The translations under genes were made by a program, and so were the position numbers. Positions 46,174-56,679 of a DNA stretch of 64,000 nt are shown one piece after another. The notes below the pieces were generated by a model. That model did not search any database and was not told where the DNA came from. It worked only from the letters and a program-made list of their open reading frames with translations. The DNA is from Fasciola hepatica (lineage: Eukaryota; Platyhelminthes; Trematoda; Plagiorchiida; Fasciolidae), in the NCBI GenBank assembly GCA_948099385.1, contig CANUEZ040000068.1, forward strand, positions 1,837,001-1,901,000. The letters run 5' to 3'. Positions within the stretch are counted from its first letter, which is position 1, and the number at the start of each line of letters is the position of its first letter.

Positions 46174-47314
46174 GGAGCTGGAGAGATAATCGCATTAAAA
46201 CTAATGCATGGTCCGACTCTACGTACGTGGACCAGTAGGATCTACAGTTCTCAACAGAACTGCGCCACCGGTAGCTTACGGCGATATGGTCAATTTGACT
46301 AAAAGTACCTGTAGAGTTAGAGCGCCATGTCGCTGTGCGACGCGAGCTGTGTCGGAAATTTGTGCTAGACAAGAACAATCGATTGTCTGCACAAAATTGG
46401 AGAAGCCTATCCCCGTTATCTGTGCGCTCAGCGGGTAAAGCACAACGCCCACCTAAACAGGCTTCTGACACACTGAGTTTGCCAACTTGTGCATTGAAGT
46501 CACCAGCTAGCACTACAATGTCGGAACCTTTACTGCTGCGAACGAGAGTGGCGAGGGCATCATAGAACTCATCTTTCTGCAAGTCTGAGCTGCAGTCCGT
46601 TGGGGCGTACGCCGAGATCACGAACAAATTGCGTTTAACACAACTATCCTTTCGAACGCCGACTGACCCTTGGAGTCTCACAGCACATAAACGACTGTTA
46701 ACAGGGATCCAGTCTAATAGGGCAGCCTCAGCCTTGTCAGTCAAGACAATTCCTACACCACGTTGACCCACAGCCCTAGCTGCTTCGTCTCCTGAGGTGC
46801 GCAGAATATACCTCGATGAGATACCTGGAGCAGTTAGCTGAATTACATTGCTCGAATCCTGGATACGCGTTTCGCTTAAGCAGCATACATCAATCTTCAG
46901 AGAGTTCATTGTGAGGGCTAGGCACGCCTGCTGACCGACCTGCATCAGTGTACGCACGTTGAAGGAGCCGAGATTCAGAGGCTGACGGGGCTTGAGAAAA
47001 TGTGAGTTACCAGTCAGAGGATTATTCCCGACACTATTTGACAGTGAATCGTTGCGAGTATCGACCGTGTTATCAATGGGAGCATTATGGGTGGATAGAT
47101 GGGGCAAAGAGGGATGGTTAGGGACAGAAGACAAAGGTTGAATAACAGAGAGGGAACTCTGAGCAGTAGCACACTTATCACTACCCACCCCGCTCGATGC
47201 AATGGGCAGCGCGGTCCTGATTATCCTGAGCGACGACCGATGCAGTATGGAATTCTTTGTAGTCGTGCAGTTCATGGGAGATGTTGGATGGGTACTGCTA
47301 GGGTGTCCAGCCAC
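46115..47314 (-). pseudogene. RTE-1a endonuclease frame
   Basis: 399 codons. A Ser/Pro/Thr-rich N-terminal 110 residues precede the apurinic-type endonuclease: LGSFNVRTLMQVGQQACLAL, DVCCLSETRIQDSS, VISAYAPTDCSSD, VVLAGDFNAQVGKL, TFSQIDHIAVSY and YVESDHALVL. It would nick target DNA at insertion. Three tandem copies of GTTTGCG at 46,142-46,162 shift the frame before the RT. RTE-1d has no such extra unit. Confidence 0.88.
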
Positions 47315-47629
47315 AAAGCAGGAGAACGATTAGGGTCCTCATCCAAAGCCTTTAGTTCTGACAAGAACCTATCCGCAAGGCAGCGGGATGGCTTAGTGGA
47401 AGCCCATTTGCTTGGATCAATTATTCTTCCACTGGTTTTTCCGACTGAGTTGCCAGCTCAAATCAACCCCCAACCTGGAGGACCAGGAGACTGGACTTCG
47501 TCTGACCTCTACCCATTGACCTGTCAGGTATGATTGCATCTCCGGCTTAAGGAAGCCATCCTGTATAGCTCTTTGTGTCATAGAGGCGCGCAAGCCATCA
47601 CACCACGTCAAGGTGCAGTCTCGTCGTGA
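47315..47629 (-). other. RTE-1a 5' untranslated region
   Basis: 315 bases from the 5' end to the first methionine of the endonuclease frame. The 5' terminus on the coding strand (CATCACGACGAGACTGC) can pair with GTGGTGTGATG about 20 bases on. The same 5' block recurs at 60,303-60,440 and, degenerate, at 62,163-62,330. Confidence 0.6.
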
Positions 47630-47637
47630 TGGCGATT

Positions 47638-48560
47638 ACGACTAACTAGCTCGACTTCTTCAACCGTGGGATCAAATTTAGAGGATCGATCCATCCGTTT
47701 GAGCAGTACGGGGCCTGGAACTGTAAGCCATGTTGGCAATGAAGTACCGTTAGTTGATCGCCGGGAAAAGTTAAACAGCCTCTCATGCGGAGTGCAGTTC
47801 GTTGCTGTACACAGCAGTGAACGGATAGAATGCAATGCATCTGTGAGAACGGTTTCCCATTGCGAGATTAGTAGACCTTTGGTTTTTAGAGCGAGAGTGA
47901 TCGCTTACCAGAGCGTGCCGTTCAGGCGTTCCACCTGTCTATTTCCTTCGGGATTATATGCAGTGGCGTGACTGAGAGCCACGCCCTTATTTTGCAGACA
48001 ACTCAGTCGACATGAAACTCGTTCCTTGATCAGAGTGTATGTATGTCGGCATGCCCAATATGGTGAAAAGTTGGCATAGGCAATCGATAACGGTAGATGA
48101 GTGCATATCCGAACAACGGTTGAGTTGCCTCGATAAGACGACCGATGGGAGGTTTATAGAATCGTGGCTTTATTTCCGCACAAAAGCTGCATCGCGAGAT
48201 CATGTGTTTAATCTTTTCAATCGAATAAGGCAGATTTTTAGACCGTACAAAGTGGGCTATTCGGGAAACTTCGGGGTGGCACAGTGAATCGTGCAGTTCT
48301 CTTAACTTGGCCGCATCAAAAAGAATACCGCATATGTTGCGAGATAGCGTATCAGCAACTGCATTGTCTATTCCGGGCCTGTAAATTATGTCAACAATAC
48401 GCGGATAGTTCAAGTCTCTATCGTTGAGTATTATCATTTTTGATTTTGCTTGTTTGTCTTCCGTTGTACATGAAGGCCACAGACCGCTGGTCAGTGATAA
48501 GTTTAAAGTGGAATCCTTGGAGATAATGTCGCCACTTACGAAGGGCCTCGACAGTTGCAC
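47638..48560 (-). pseudogene. Gypsy integrase, broken
   Basis: The HHCC region (LHDSLCHPEVSRIAHF; SRCSFC) is present at 48,030-48,560. The catalytic core is partly lost and frameshifted: fragments resembling the second-aspartate region lie near 48,000-48,060, and a part with NPEGNRQVERLNGTLW lies at 47,880-47,970. Then comes CTPHERLFNFSRR and VELVSRN. Not functional as read. Confidence 0.75.
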
Positions 48561-48723
48561 ATGCTTCTTTTTCGATAGCAGAGTGATGCCTTTCTCTGGC
48601 TGTTTGGGTACGAGAGAAGAAGGCTACGGAGCGATTATTCTGGCTCAGTGAGGCGGCTATTGCGACGTCCGAAACATCCGTTTCAACCACTAACGGGGCA
48701 CTTTGGTCCACTGTCACAACCAT
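48418..48723 (-). pseudogene. Gypsy RNase H domain
   Basis: The frame reads VVETDVSDVAIAASLSQ, FFSRTQTARERHHSAIEKEA and FKLITDQRSVAFMYNGRQ, the standard gypsy RNase H with aspartates at the first and third motifs. It ends by frameshift into the integrase linker (VADTLSRN in the frame ending at 48,030). Confidence 0.8.
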
Positions 48724-48915
48724 AGCGCTTTTCTATTGTCTTTTCGAGGAGTTCGAAGGCCCGTTTCACATTTTCTGGCAGAGGAAAAGTTGTGTTTCCA
48801 CAAGCTGATTGATCTTATCAGAGAACGATGGTATCCACTGCGAATAGCAGGAAAACGTGCCAACGACTCGACGCAGACTTCATATCGTTTGGTGGTGGGA
48901 TCTCGTGCAAGGGTT

Positions 48916-49458
48916 TCATCCGGTCAGGATCAGGTCTTCTCCTTGCAATATCGGGTAACCCAAAAGTTGGATTTTGTTTGCGTCAGTCACATTTTTGGCC
49001 GTATTGAATGTTATGCCGTATTTCGCGGTGTCCTTCAGGAAACGCTCAAGGTTTCGATCGTGGTCTTCCTTGGTCACGCCGCATACTGTCACGTTGTCTA
49101 TGTAGGCGAATGTATGTATAACACCTTCAGCCTTCAGGATTTCGTCAGTGATGCGTTGAAAGCAGGCAACTCCGTTGGTAACCCCGAACGGTATACGCCT
49201 GAGTTGATAGAGAGCACCACATGCTTCAAATGCAGTATATGGCTTCTCGTGCTCCGCGATAGGAATCTGATGATGTGCATTCTTTAGATCCAGGGTGCTG
49301 TACATTGAATAACGAGATATAGCCTCAACCATTTCGTCGACTTGAGGTAGCGGATAAGCATCCAGCTGAGTGAAGCGATTGATAGTTTGGCTGTAATCCA
49401 CAACCATTCTTTTCTTGTGGGTCGCATTCTTAGTTGAACAGTTCCATGATGCCATCAT
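48916..49458 (-). pseudogene. Gypsy reverse transcriptase
   Basis: The frame carries MVVDYSQTINRFTQLDAYPL, YSTLDLKNAHHQIPIAEHE, FGVTNGVACFQRITDEIL and FAYIDNVTVCG. The catalytic box reads YIDN instead of the usual YIDD, and the preceding conserved box has VTNGVACFQ where NAPATFQ is common. The polymerase is therefore probably dead even before the frame breaks at either end. Confidence 0.82.
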
Positions 49459-49900
49459 TCAGGAGACGCTGGACCTCAGCCCGTATGAAGTATTCGTCCT
49501 CAGCAGAATGTCTGCGAGACTTTGTAGCGATGGGTCTGCAATCAGACAATAAGTGGGCAAATAAAGGAGGAGACTGTACCTTGGCGGCATCCGGACCGCA
49601 CAGGAAAAACGTACCGTGTTTGCCGCCGAATGGTATTTCCATCTTGTCATGTAACCCTAGAAAATCATAGCCAAGTAGAATATCAGCGCAGAGGTTACTC
49701 ATGACAAAAAGTCTGAAATTGTCGTACGAAACGTTTTGGTAGCGGATGTTTGCCAAACAATATTTTGTAATAGCACACGACAGAGACGTAGAGGCCATAG
49801 TTATTCGAGAGTCGCATGGTCAGACCTCCCACCGATGAGGGTCTACAAAAGACTGCGAAATGTAACTGTTAGAACTACCAGTGTCTGAGTGCTTGAAGTT
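49430..49900 (-). pseudogene. Gypsy protease
   Basis: The active-site motif DTGS is read at 49,874-49,885 on the minus strand, followed by NSYISQSFV. A frame change leads to ADILLGYDFLGLHDKMEIPF at 49,430-49,798, the usual second half of a gypsy aspartic protease. The region then leads into the RT N-terminus. Confidence 0.75.
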
Positions 49901-49919
49901 CAACATTATTCGCGTAGAC

Positions 49920-50790
49920 TCAAGTGGTCGCGCGAGACAGACGAGTAGGTGTGGCAGCCGTCAAAACAGAGGACAGTAGTGGACGGACAGCCGAGGTAAC
50001 GGATGAGTTAATCGGTTTTGAACGACATACATGCTTGAAATAACCTGTTTTCCCACAGGCCTTGTAGATGGCATCTTTGGTAGGGCACTTTATACGAGGA
50101 TGCTTAGAATAGCCAGAAAAATAGCAGTTACCTTTATTAACAGCGGACACAATTGGTTCGGTCTCGATCGTTGGATTGACTGGATTTGTCACTGGTGGAG
50201 AGCACATTTGGGTAGAAGAAGAACAGGGAGCGTTCTCAATAGCATAGGACAGATTGTTTCTGAGCAGCCTCTAATGACCTAGCCATATCATAGGCCGTTT
50301 GAAAATTTAGGGTAGATTGTTCTAGTGATCTTGTTCAATTGGAGTTGGATTGAAGACCGGTAATGAATGCATCACACTACATCGTCACGATATTCTTCAG
50401 CAGATACATGACGAAAGTCACAGTCCTTTGCGAGTGTTTTGATGTTTTGGACGAACTGGTCTATACTCTGCTCAATCTTTTTTCTGCATGTAGTAAGGAG
50501 ATAAGGGGGCAAAAACCACATTTCTGGGGCGGACGTACAGGGATTGGAGGGTTGAAATAGTACTGTCGAAAATCTGACATTGAGAAACATGTTCGTAAAC
50601 GTTTGCAGAAAGAAAATTCAAGAGTGTGTCAAGTTTGTCGGCTTCTTTGGATTGCACTCGTTTCAGAAACGCATTGGAGGTCCGTAGCCAGTATGTCCAC
50701 TGTTTGGATGCATCGGGAGTGTTCACATCAGTGTCAAGTTTATCCGGGCGCAGATGACGGTCCATTTGTTTGTTTGTTCGGTTTACTGGT
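49920..50790 (-). pseudogene. Gypsy Gag with zinc-finger region
   Basis: MDRHLRPDKLDTDVNTPDAS begins at 50,765 just inside the 5' LTR. The capsid part continues with ADKLDTLLNFLSANVYEHVS and, in another frame, IDQFVQNIKTLAKDCDFRH. The nucleocapsid part at 49,920-50,207 has CYFSGYSKHPRIKCPTKD and YKACGKTGYFKHVC, cysteine/histidine fingers of which the first is atypical. At least two frameshifts break it. Confidence 0.78.
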
Positions 50791-50799
50791 TGAGTAACT

Positions 50800-50979
50800 T
50801 GTAACGGTAGTCACCGATTATATACGTACTGAACGAAAAAGACTTCGGAACACCGATTTAAAATGCAACGCTTCACTCAACTAGTAAGAAGCGTACATGG
50901 GCTGAAACGCAAAGAACAGCAACGTAATTACAACGTATGAAATAAAAACATAGAACGCGAAGTGAATTTGCATGACACA
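50800..50979 (-). repeat. Gypsy 5' LTR (180 bp)
   Basis: TG...CA ends, 180 bp; aligns with 43,234-43,413 with many substitutions. It lies immediately upstream of Gag on the coding strand. Confidence 0.8.
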
Positions 50980-51055
50980 TTTAGGATGTGAAGAATAAAG
51001 AGCACAGAGGTAAGACATGCTTCTGGAGGGGTTGCTGGAGACCTCCAGGCGAACT

Positions 51056-51478
51056 GTTTGACAATGAACCGTTTTGATTATCTGGGCGTGTTATCAGTAG
51101 GGGCATTACGGGTGGATAATGGGGCAAAGAGGGATGGTTGGGGACAGAAAACAAAGGTTGAACAAAAGAGAACTCCGAGCAGTAGTCCACTCATCATTAC
51201 TCGCCCCGCTCGATCCAATGGGCAGCGCGGTCCTGATTATCCTGTGCAATGACCGATGCAGTATGGAGTTCTTTATAGCCGTGCAGTTCACGGATGTTAG
51301 ACGGGTACTGTTAGGATGTCCAGCCGCTTAGCAGGAGAACGATTAGGGTTCTCAACCAAAGCCTCGTTCTAATAAGAACCTGTCCGCAAGGCAGCGGGGT
51401 GGCTGAGTGGAAGCCGATTTGCTTGGATCAATTATTCTTCTGCTGATTTTACCGGCTGAGTCACCAACTCAGATCGAC
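51056..51478 (-). mobile_element. RTE-1 5' fragment, minus strand
   Basis: The reverse complement of about 62,324-62,746, with one difference seen in some 420 bases. It covers the 5' UTR and the first codons of the RTE-1f subfamily. It abuts RTE-1d head to head at 51,478/51,479. The 76 bases to its left (50,980-51,055) are unassigned. Confidence 0.8.
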
Positions 51479-54400
51479 TTCTCTTTTATTCAATCTCCAT
51501 CTTCTGTCCCCAACCAGCTCTTTTTGCCCCATTTATCCACCCATAATGCTCCCATTGATAACACGGCCGATACTCGCGACGATTCATTGTCAAGTAGTGT
51601 CGGGAATAATCGTCTGTCTGGTAACTCACATTTTCTCAATTCTCGTCAGCCTCTAAATCTCGGTTTCTTTCAACGTGCGAACACTCATGCGGGCCGGTCA
51701 GTAAGTGTGCTTAGCCCTGAAAATGAACTCTCTGAAGATTGATGTATACTGGGTAAGTAAAACACGTATCCAGGATTCGAGCAGTGTGATTCAACTAACT
51801 GCTCCTGGTATCTCATCGAGGTATTTTCTGCGCACTTCAGGAGGCGAAGCAGCTCGAGCTGCGGGTCAACGTGATGTAGGAATAGTCTTGACTAACAAGG
51901 CTGAGGCTGTCCTTTTAGACTGGATCCCGATTAGCAGTCGTTTGTGTGCTGTGAGACTCCAAGGGTCAGTTGGCGTTCGAAAGGATAGTTGTGTTAAGCA
52001 CGATTTGTTTGTGATATCGGCGTGCGTCCCAACGGACTGCAGCTCAGACGCGCAGAAGGATGAGTTCTATGATGAACTCGCCACCCTCGTTCGTAGCAGT
52101 AAGGGTTCTGACATTGTAGTGCTAGCTGGTGACTTGAATGCACAAGTTGGCAAACTCAGTGCGTCAGAAGCTTTTTTAGGTAGGCGTTGTGCTTTACCCG
52201 CTGAGCGTACAGATAACGAGGATAGACTTCTCCAGTTTTGTGCAGACAGCCGATTGTTCTTGTCTAGCACCAATTTCCGACACAGCTCGCGTCGCACAGC
52301 GACATGGCGCTCTAACTCTACAGGTACTCTAAGCCAGATTGATCATATCGCCGTAAGCTACCGGTGGCGCAGTTCTGTTGAGAACTGTAGATCTTACTGG
52401 TCCACGTACGTAGAGTCGGACCATGCATTAGTTTTAATGCGATCATCTGTCCAGCTCCATGGTTATCGTCGCAAGCGGCAAAGCCGATTAGCCGTGCAAC
52501 GTTTGTGTGATCCAGAAGTACGCACCCGGTATGAGCAGAAGTTAGAACATGAGCTAGGATCTACGACGAACGGTAATGTAGATGAGCATCGGGCTCGTAT
52601 CAAACAGGCGATGCACGTTGCAGCAGGTTTTGCCTGTGGTCCTAGATCCGTTGTCCATCAAAGGCACTGGATGTCGCAAGAGTCGCTGAGTATAATAGAG
52701 CAAAAACGTCAGCTCTCGAACCGTAAGGAGATGAATAAGATGCGGAGAAAGCTGCAAAGACAAGTTACGAAAAGCCTTAAGAATGATCGTGAAAATAGGT
52801 GGGTCAATGTAGCCGAAGAAATGGAAATAGCAGCTGCCTCAGGTAACAGTCAAAGACTGTTCGAACTTATTCGTGACACCGGTGGACGGCGCACCCAGGT
52901 TAGTGAAACGATTTTCGATAGAAATAGAGAACCCATCCATAGCAAACAGCAAAGGCTTGACCGTTGGGCCGAATACTTCAAGGAACACTTTAGCTAGCCA
53001 CGCGCTAGTGTAGTCTCTCCCGTGTCCACAACTGCGACTCCTTGGGTGGTATCATCGGAAGTAGAAGTGGAGTCATGCATTCGATTACTAAGGTGAGGGA
53101 AAGCGGCAGGTCCTGACGAACGTCCTCCAGTCCTTTTCAAACTGGGTGAAGATAATTTGATAAAATCACTTACCGCCTTGCTCCGTGACATTTGGAACGA
53201 GGAGCGTATTCCGTTAATATGGAGTGAGTCGTTGATTGTTCCCATCTTCAAGAAGGGAATACCCAATGACTGTAGTAACCATCGTGGGATTAGCTTAATT
53301 CCGTTAGTCATCAAAGTAGTAGCCTCGATTTTTATGCGCCGTCTGACGCCAGCTCGCGAGAAGAACACCCGCGAACAGCAGGCTGGATTCTGCCCAGGTC
53401 GAGGATGCATCGACCAGATTTTTTTACTCTTCGCCGACTACTTGAAACGCGTCACACGTACCGCCGACCGATAATAATGCTTTTCTTAGACTTGAAAGGC
53501 GCCTTCGATTCACTTGATTGAACATCGCTTTTCAGTGTTTTCCATCGAAAAGCTGTGCCCCAGAAGTTCGTGAATCTACTGAGGTCATTATATTCTCATA
53601 CTTCTGGCTGCGTAAGAGTTTACGGTGAACTATCCGGTTGGTTCGAAACGACCAGTGGTGTTCGACAAGGATGTCCTTTGTCTCCATTCCTGTTCAACTT
53701 GGTCATGGACGAAATAATGGATAGTGCGCAGCAAAATCTTCAGGATGTAGGCGTCGAACTATGAATTAGTGGAAAACTATGTGACCTAGATTGCGTGGAC
53801 GACGTTTTCTGTTTGTTCGAATGCACGGAACATGCTCAACGTGCACTAGATAATCTCGCAAGAGCTGTAGCTCCATTCGGCATGCGCTTTGTACCTTCAA
53901 AGTATAAGGTGATGTTACAAGACTGGACGTCAACAATTTCGAGCTTGATGCTCGATGGGGAGGTGCTGTCAGTTGTCGGCCACTTCACCTACTTCGGCAG
54001 CATTGTGACGACGGATGGGAGCACAGTATTGGAGGTGAGTACGCGGATATCCAAGGCTCGAGCGGCGTACGCTGGACTGAAGCACTTGTGGCGCCGACCT
54101 GATATTTCACTGAAGTTGAAAGGTCGTGTATACTGTGTCGCAGTGCGTTCAGTTTCGTTGTATGGTTGCGAAACTTGGAGTCTGCGTGCTGAAGACATTC
54201 GTCGTCTTGAGGTTTTCGACCATCGATGTTTACGTAGTATCGCTAAGATTGGGTGGAATAGCCGAGTAAGCAACGATGAGGTCAGAAAGCGAGTATTGGG
54301 TACTAATTCAGAGAACGTTTTGTCACAGCGTATCCAGCTGAGTAGACTTCGTTGGTTGGGACACGTGTTACGTATGGCGAACACACGTCTACCGTACCGT

Positions 54401-54839
54401 GTCCTATTCTCCGTTCTTCCTCAGGAGTGGAAGAGACCACGTGGAGGTCAACAGATGACGTGGCAGCGAAGAATGAGAAAATGTACAGCAGACTTAGGAA
54501 AAGTAGGTGTCTCACGTCTTCGTGGTTGGGGTCCAAAAGATCCGTCTACCAGTTGGTTGGAGATACTGAAGGATATGGCAGCGAACCGCAAACAGTGGCG
54601 ATCGTGTTGTCACTTTCTATCTAATCAGAATGACTGATCGATGTGCGTTTGTACACTTAGACTGTGTATTCCGTGTGTTGGCTACTAGGGCATTCTTTTC
54701 TTTTCCCACCCATATAGGTCCATCCCTGTCTATCTTGTATATTCATACGTTCTAATTCAACATGCAACATGGTGAGAAAGGCAGTGGTCAGTGGGGCTCG
54801 CCCTACTGTTTAACGCTGGACGATGATGATGATGATGAT
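51479..54839 (+). mobile_element. RTE-1d: nearly full-length RTE-type LINE
   Basis: Plus-strand RTE lacking only part of the 5' UTR. Endonuclease at 51,705-52,997 (VISACVPTDCSSDAQKDEFY; VVLAGDLNAQVGKL, with Asp-Leu-Asn in place of Asp-Phe-Asn). RT pieces follow at 53,157-53,474 (LIVPIFKKGIPNDCSNHRGI; EQQAGFCPGRGCIDQIF), 53,555-53,764 (TSGVRQGCPLSPFLFNLVMD) and 53,795-54,637. The catalytic box reads DCVDDVFCLFE, not DYADD. Breaks include a TAG at 52,995-52,997, a frame change near 53,480 and a stop at 53,762. The (GAT)6 tail is at 54,822-54,839. Confidence 0.88.
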
Positions 54840-55212
54840 AACGTCACATTTCATTGCTCTGGTTTGGGTTTCTGCCTAACAAATTGTCATCCAGTCGGAG
54901 TAGATATGACGACAAAAATGGCACAATGCCAAGTGCGCAACCGGCGGAGTTTAAGTTCCATCCGGGACTAATCATACATCTAGCGGCCCCGGGTTTGAAT
55001 CTTGTTATTGCCGATGTTTAGCTGCGACCACGTTGTCACATCGTCACCTCATTGCATTATAAATAAAGGAATTGGCAGTTCATTATTTTAGGAGGTCTTA
55101 ATAATAGTTCTAGTCCAATCGATGCTTCTATGTTTCTTTTCTTTTCGCCCTTCACTGAACGATGCCGGAGGGCAGCAGCCGAAACCAGAGCACAGAAGTG
55201 CGAGGTTAATGG
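54840..55212. repeat. RTE-2 3'-end fragments, two orientations
   Basis: A block at 54,848-54,905 (TTTCATTGCTCTGGTTTGGG...) resembles, on the minus strand, the 3' end of RTE-2a (37,125-37,190). A block at 55,147-55,212 (ACGATGCCGGAGGGCAGCAG...) matches the same 3' end on the plus strand. Between them, GGGTTTGAATC near 54,990 resembles a pol III B box, without a matching A box that I can see. Confidence 0.45.
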
Positions 55213-55506
55213 TTGAATCAAATCGATTGCCACAACAACTTTGCTCTCCCAACCTCCTTGTTTCAGCATAGTCTCTTTGGAGGCATTGGAGGCCAATGGG
55301 GCTGCCTCTCGAATGTAGTCGGTTACGAGGGAGCCACAAAAAACCAACCAACACGTCATCTGTACCAGCCAGAGAGTTTGTTTGCCAATATTCTGGTGAG
55401 TGCTGTACGTTAATCATTTGGTCTTATTGATTGATTTGTGGTAGGTTTTTAACACTAATGAGACCAATACTAAACAGCATCCTGTACCATAACGTTACAC
55501 TTTCAG
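55213..55506. other. Unassigned interval
   Basis: No supported feature. Short ORFs on both strands overlap and have no recognisable motif. Confidence 0.3.
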
Positions 55507-55621
55507 CGATCTGAAATTGGCAATAACCGCACGCTTTATTTTTCTGCTCTGTATCTCGATTTCGAGGAAGATTTTCGAAGGGAAAAAGTACATGTTCAGG
55601 AACAGGTTAATGTAATGATCA
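55507..55621 (+). other. Candidate exon (weak)
   Basis: A pyrimidine-containing acceptor (TTACACTTTCAG) precedes 55,507. An open frame follows that reads like real protein (RSEIGNNRTLYFSALYLDFE, then EDFRREKVHVQEQVNV). It reaches donor candidates at 55,606 (CAG/GTTAAT) or 55,622 (ATCA/GTAAGC). I do not recognise the sequence. It could be chance. Confidence 0.25.
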
Positions 55622-56134
55622 GTAAGCACGTAATTGATACCAGGAGTTTTAAGCAAGTGAAAATTCGACGTTAGACTTCAATCAGCTTGTAACAAACTCA
55701 TAACTAGAACGCGAGTAGGCGAAAGTTACCAAACACCAATATATGGGAAAGCAAGCGACGGGCAAAATCGTATGTACGGGGCAGTTAAGGTCAACCTGAA
55801 GAAATCACGGATGAAAAAAAATCAGTTAACATTGATAATAAAAACCACTATGGAGTCTACAGTTATAGGAATGATTGGACAGGAAGGTACCGAGAAACCG
55901 GTCGTGTGCTTCTGGGGAAATTTTCTTCTGTCATCCATATACAATGCTGCTTATATCGAAATTCCAAACTTATTACCATGTGTCCTCGTTCTAAAGTTTA
56001 GCGTTGACTAGACGACGAAATAAATCTCAACGAATCATCTTGTGATTTTGAAAATGGACTCTTCGTCCATGCACGCTCCTATCGATTCAAATGAGATCAC
56101 TGTGAAAATGATGCTTTACTCCTTTTTTGTTGTA
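55622..56134. other. Unassigned interval
   Basis: AT-rich DNA with no element end or coding motif that I can identify. Confidence 0.3.
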
Positions 56135-56346
56135 CATCCTGTCCAGAAAATTTGGGATCACCTCACTTCGGTCGAAATTCTGGCATACAGTCGAATTCCA
56201 GTTTATGCTCCTGATACTACTCCCTCTCTCTTTCTCGTTAAACAAGTGTTTGTTGTATATTTTTGGCGACGGAGAGTAGTATCAGTTGTATAAACTGAAT
56301 TTCGACTGAATTGAGGTGATCCACAATTTTTAGGACAAACTGGACA
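56135..56346. mobile_element. Foldback MITE, Tc1/mariner-like
   Basis: 212 bp flanked by TA on both sides (56,133-56,134 and 56,347-56,348). The left arm runs from CATCCTGTCCAGAAAATTTG to GATACTACT. The right arm, read in reverse complement, runs from TGTCCAGTTTGTCCTAAAAA to GATACTACT. The arms share GGATCACCTCA, GTCGAAATTC and CTGATACTACT and are about 70-85 bases long, with a loop of about 60. TA flanks and a GTCC...AAAATTTGGATCACC arm resemble Tc1/mariner termini. No transposase is encoded. Confidence 0.7.
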
Positions 56347-56394
56347 TAAATGGAACACTAATTCGGGGAGGGATTTTCGGCCACTTAGCTGCTA

Positions 56395-56600
56395 CCGAGA
56401 AAGAAGTAACCGGCGGCGGCAGGACTCGAATCTGGAACCTTCAGGTCTAAGGCTTGCCATGATTACCGCCTCACTGTCGCCAGTATGCTCTGTTCGACGT
56501 GTTTCCAACACAAGCGCTGCATGCAGTGAGTTATGGATTAGAGACACTGTGTTGTCGGAAGCCATTCCCATGATAAGCAACCCTTGCTGAATGTTGCATG
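56395..56600 (-). mobile_element. tRNA-headed SINE
   Basis: On the minus strand, TGGCGACAGTGAGG resembles a pol III A box and GATTCGAGTCC, about 45 bases on, fits the B box. Between them CCTT-AGACCTG-AAGG could form an anticodon stem and 7-base loop, and ATCATGGCAAGCC resembles a D-arm region. Downstream comes CCGCCGCCGGTTACTTCTTTC, unrelated to a tRNA 3' end. It is thus better explained as a tRNA-derived SINE head than as a working tRNA gene. The ends are approximate. Confidence 0.6.
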
Positions 56601-56679
56601 CCGTTGAATTCATCACTGTTTGTAACATTATTGCCCTCTCTCTGTTTTTTAAGACCTAACTCTTATTATTTTTTCCTAG

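Larger units (their letters stand above)
43780..47629 (-). mobile_element. RTE-1a: full-length RTE-type LINE
   Basis: 3,850 bp on the minus strand, flanked by the 8-bp TSD TGGCGATT at 43,772-43,779 and 47,630-47,637. The 3' end is a (GAT)n tail on the coding strand, seen as ATCATCATC at 43,781-43,792. The 5' end is a structured sequence shared with other RTE-1 copies. The endonuclease and RT frames overlap and are separated by a single frameshift at a 7-bp tandem repeat. It is inserted in the integrase end of the gypsy element. It is the best-preserved RTE-1 copy here and the reference for reading the others. Confidence 0.92.
43234..50979 (-). mobile_element. Ty3/gypsy LTR retrotransposon, decayed
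   Basis: Minus-strand element with diverged LTRs of about 180 bp at 43,234-43,413 and 50,800-50,979. Discounting the nested RTE-1a, it is about 3.9 kb. It carries Gag, one zinc-finger region, protease, RT, RNase H and a partly deleted integrase. The Gag (TPDASKQWTYWLRTSNAFL) and the order of domains suggest the CsRn1-like branch of gypsy elements; that is inference from memory of the family. I see no convincing TSD. The LTRs differ at many positions, so the insertion is much older than the BEL copies. Confidence 0.82.

Noticed and set aside
43234..50979. TSD for the gypsy element
   Set aside because: The flanks CGTTT and TTTAG do not match as a duplication. The element is too decayed to decide.
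51056..54839. Twin-priming (5' inversion) of RTE-1d
   Set aside because: The inverted piece and the plus-strand piece overlap by about 115 bases of RTE-1 sequence and are of different subfamilies there, so they are not from one insertion.
54960..55020. SINE or tRNA-like element from GGGTTTGAATC
   Set aside because: A B-box-like match alone. No A box at the right distance and no cloverleaf could be drawn.
56480..56560. Functional tRNA gene
   Set aside because: The A and B boxes fit, but the acceptor stem ends do not pair and the 3' side continues into unrelated sequence.
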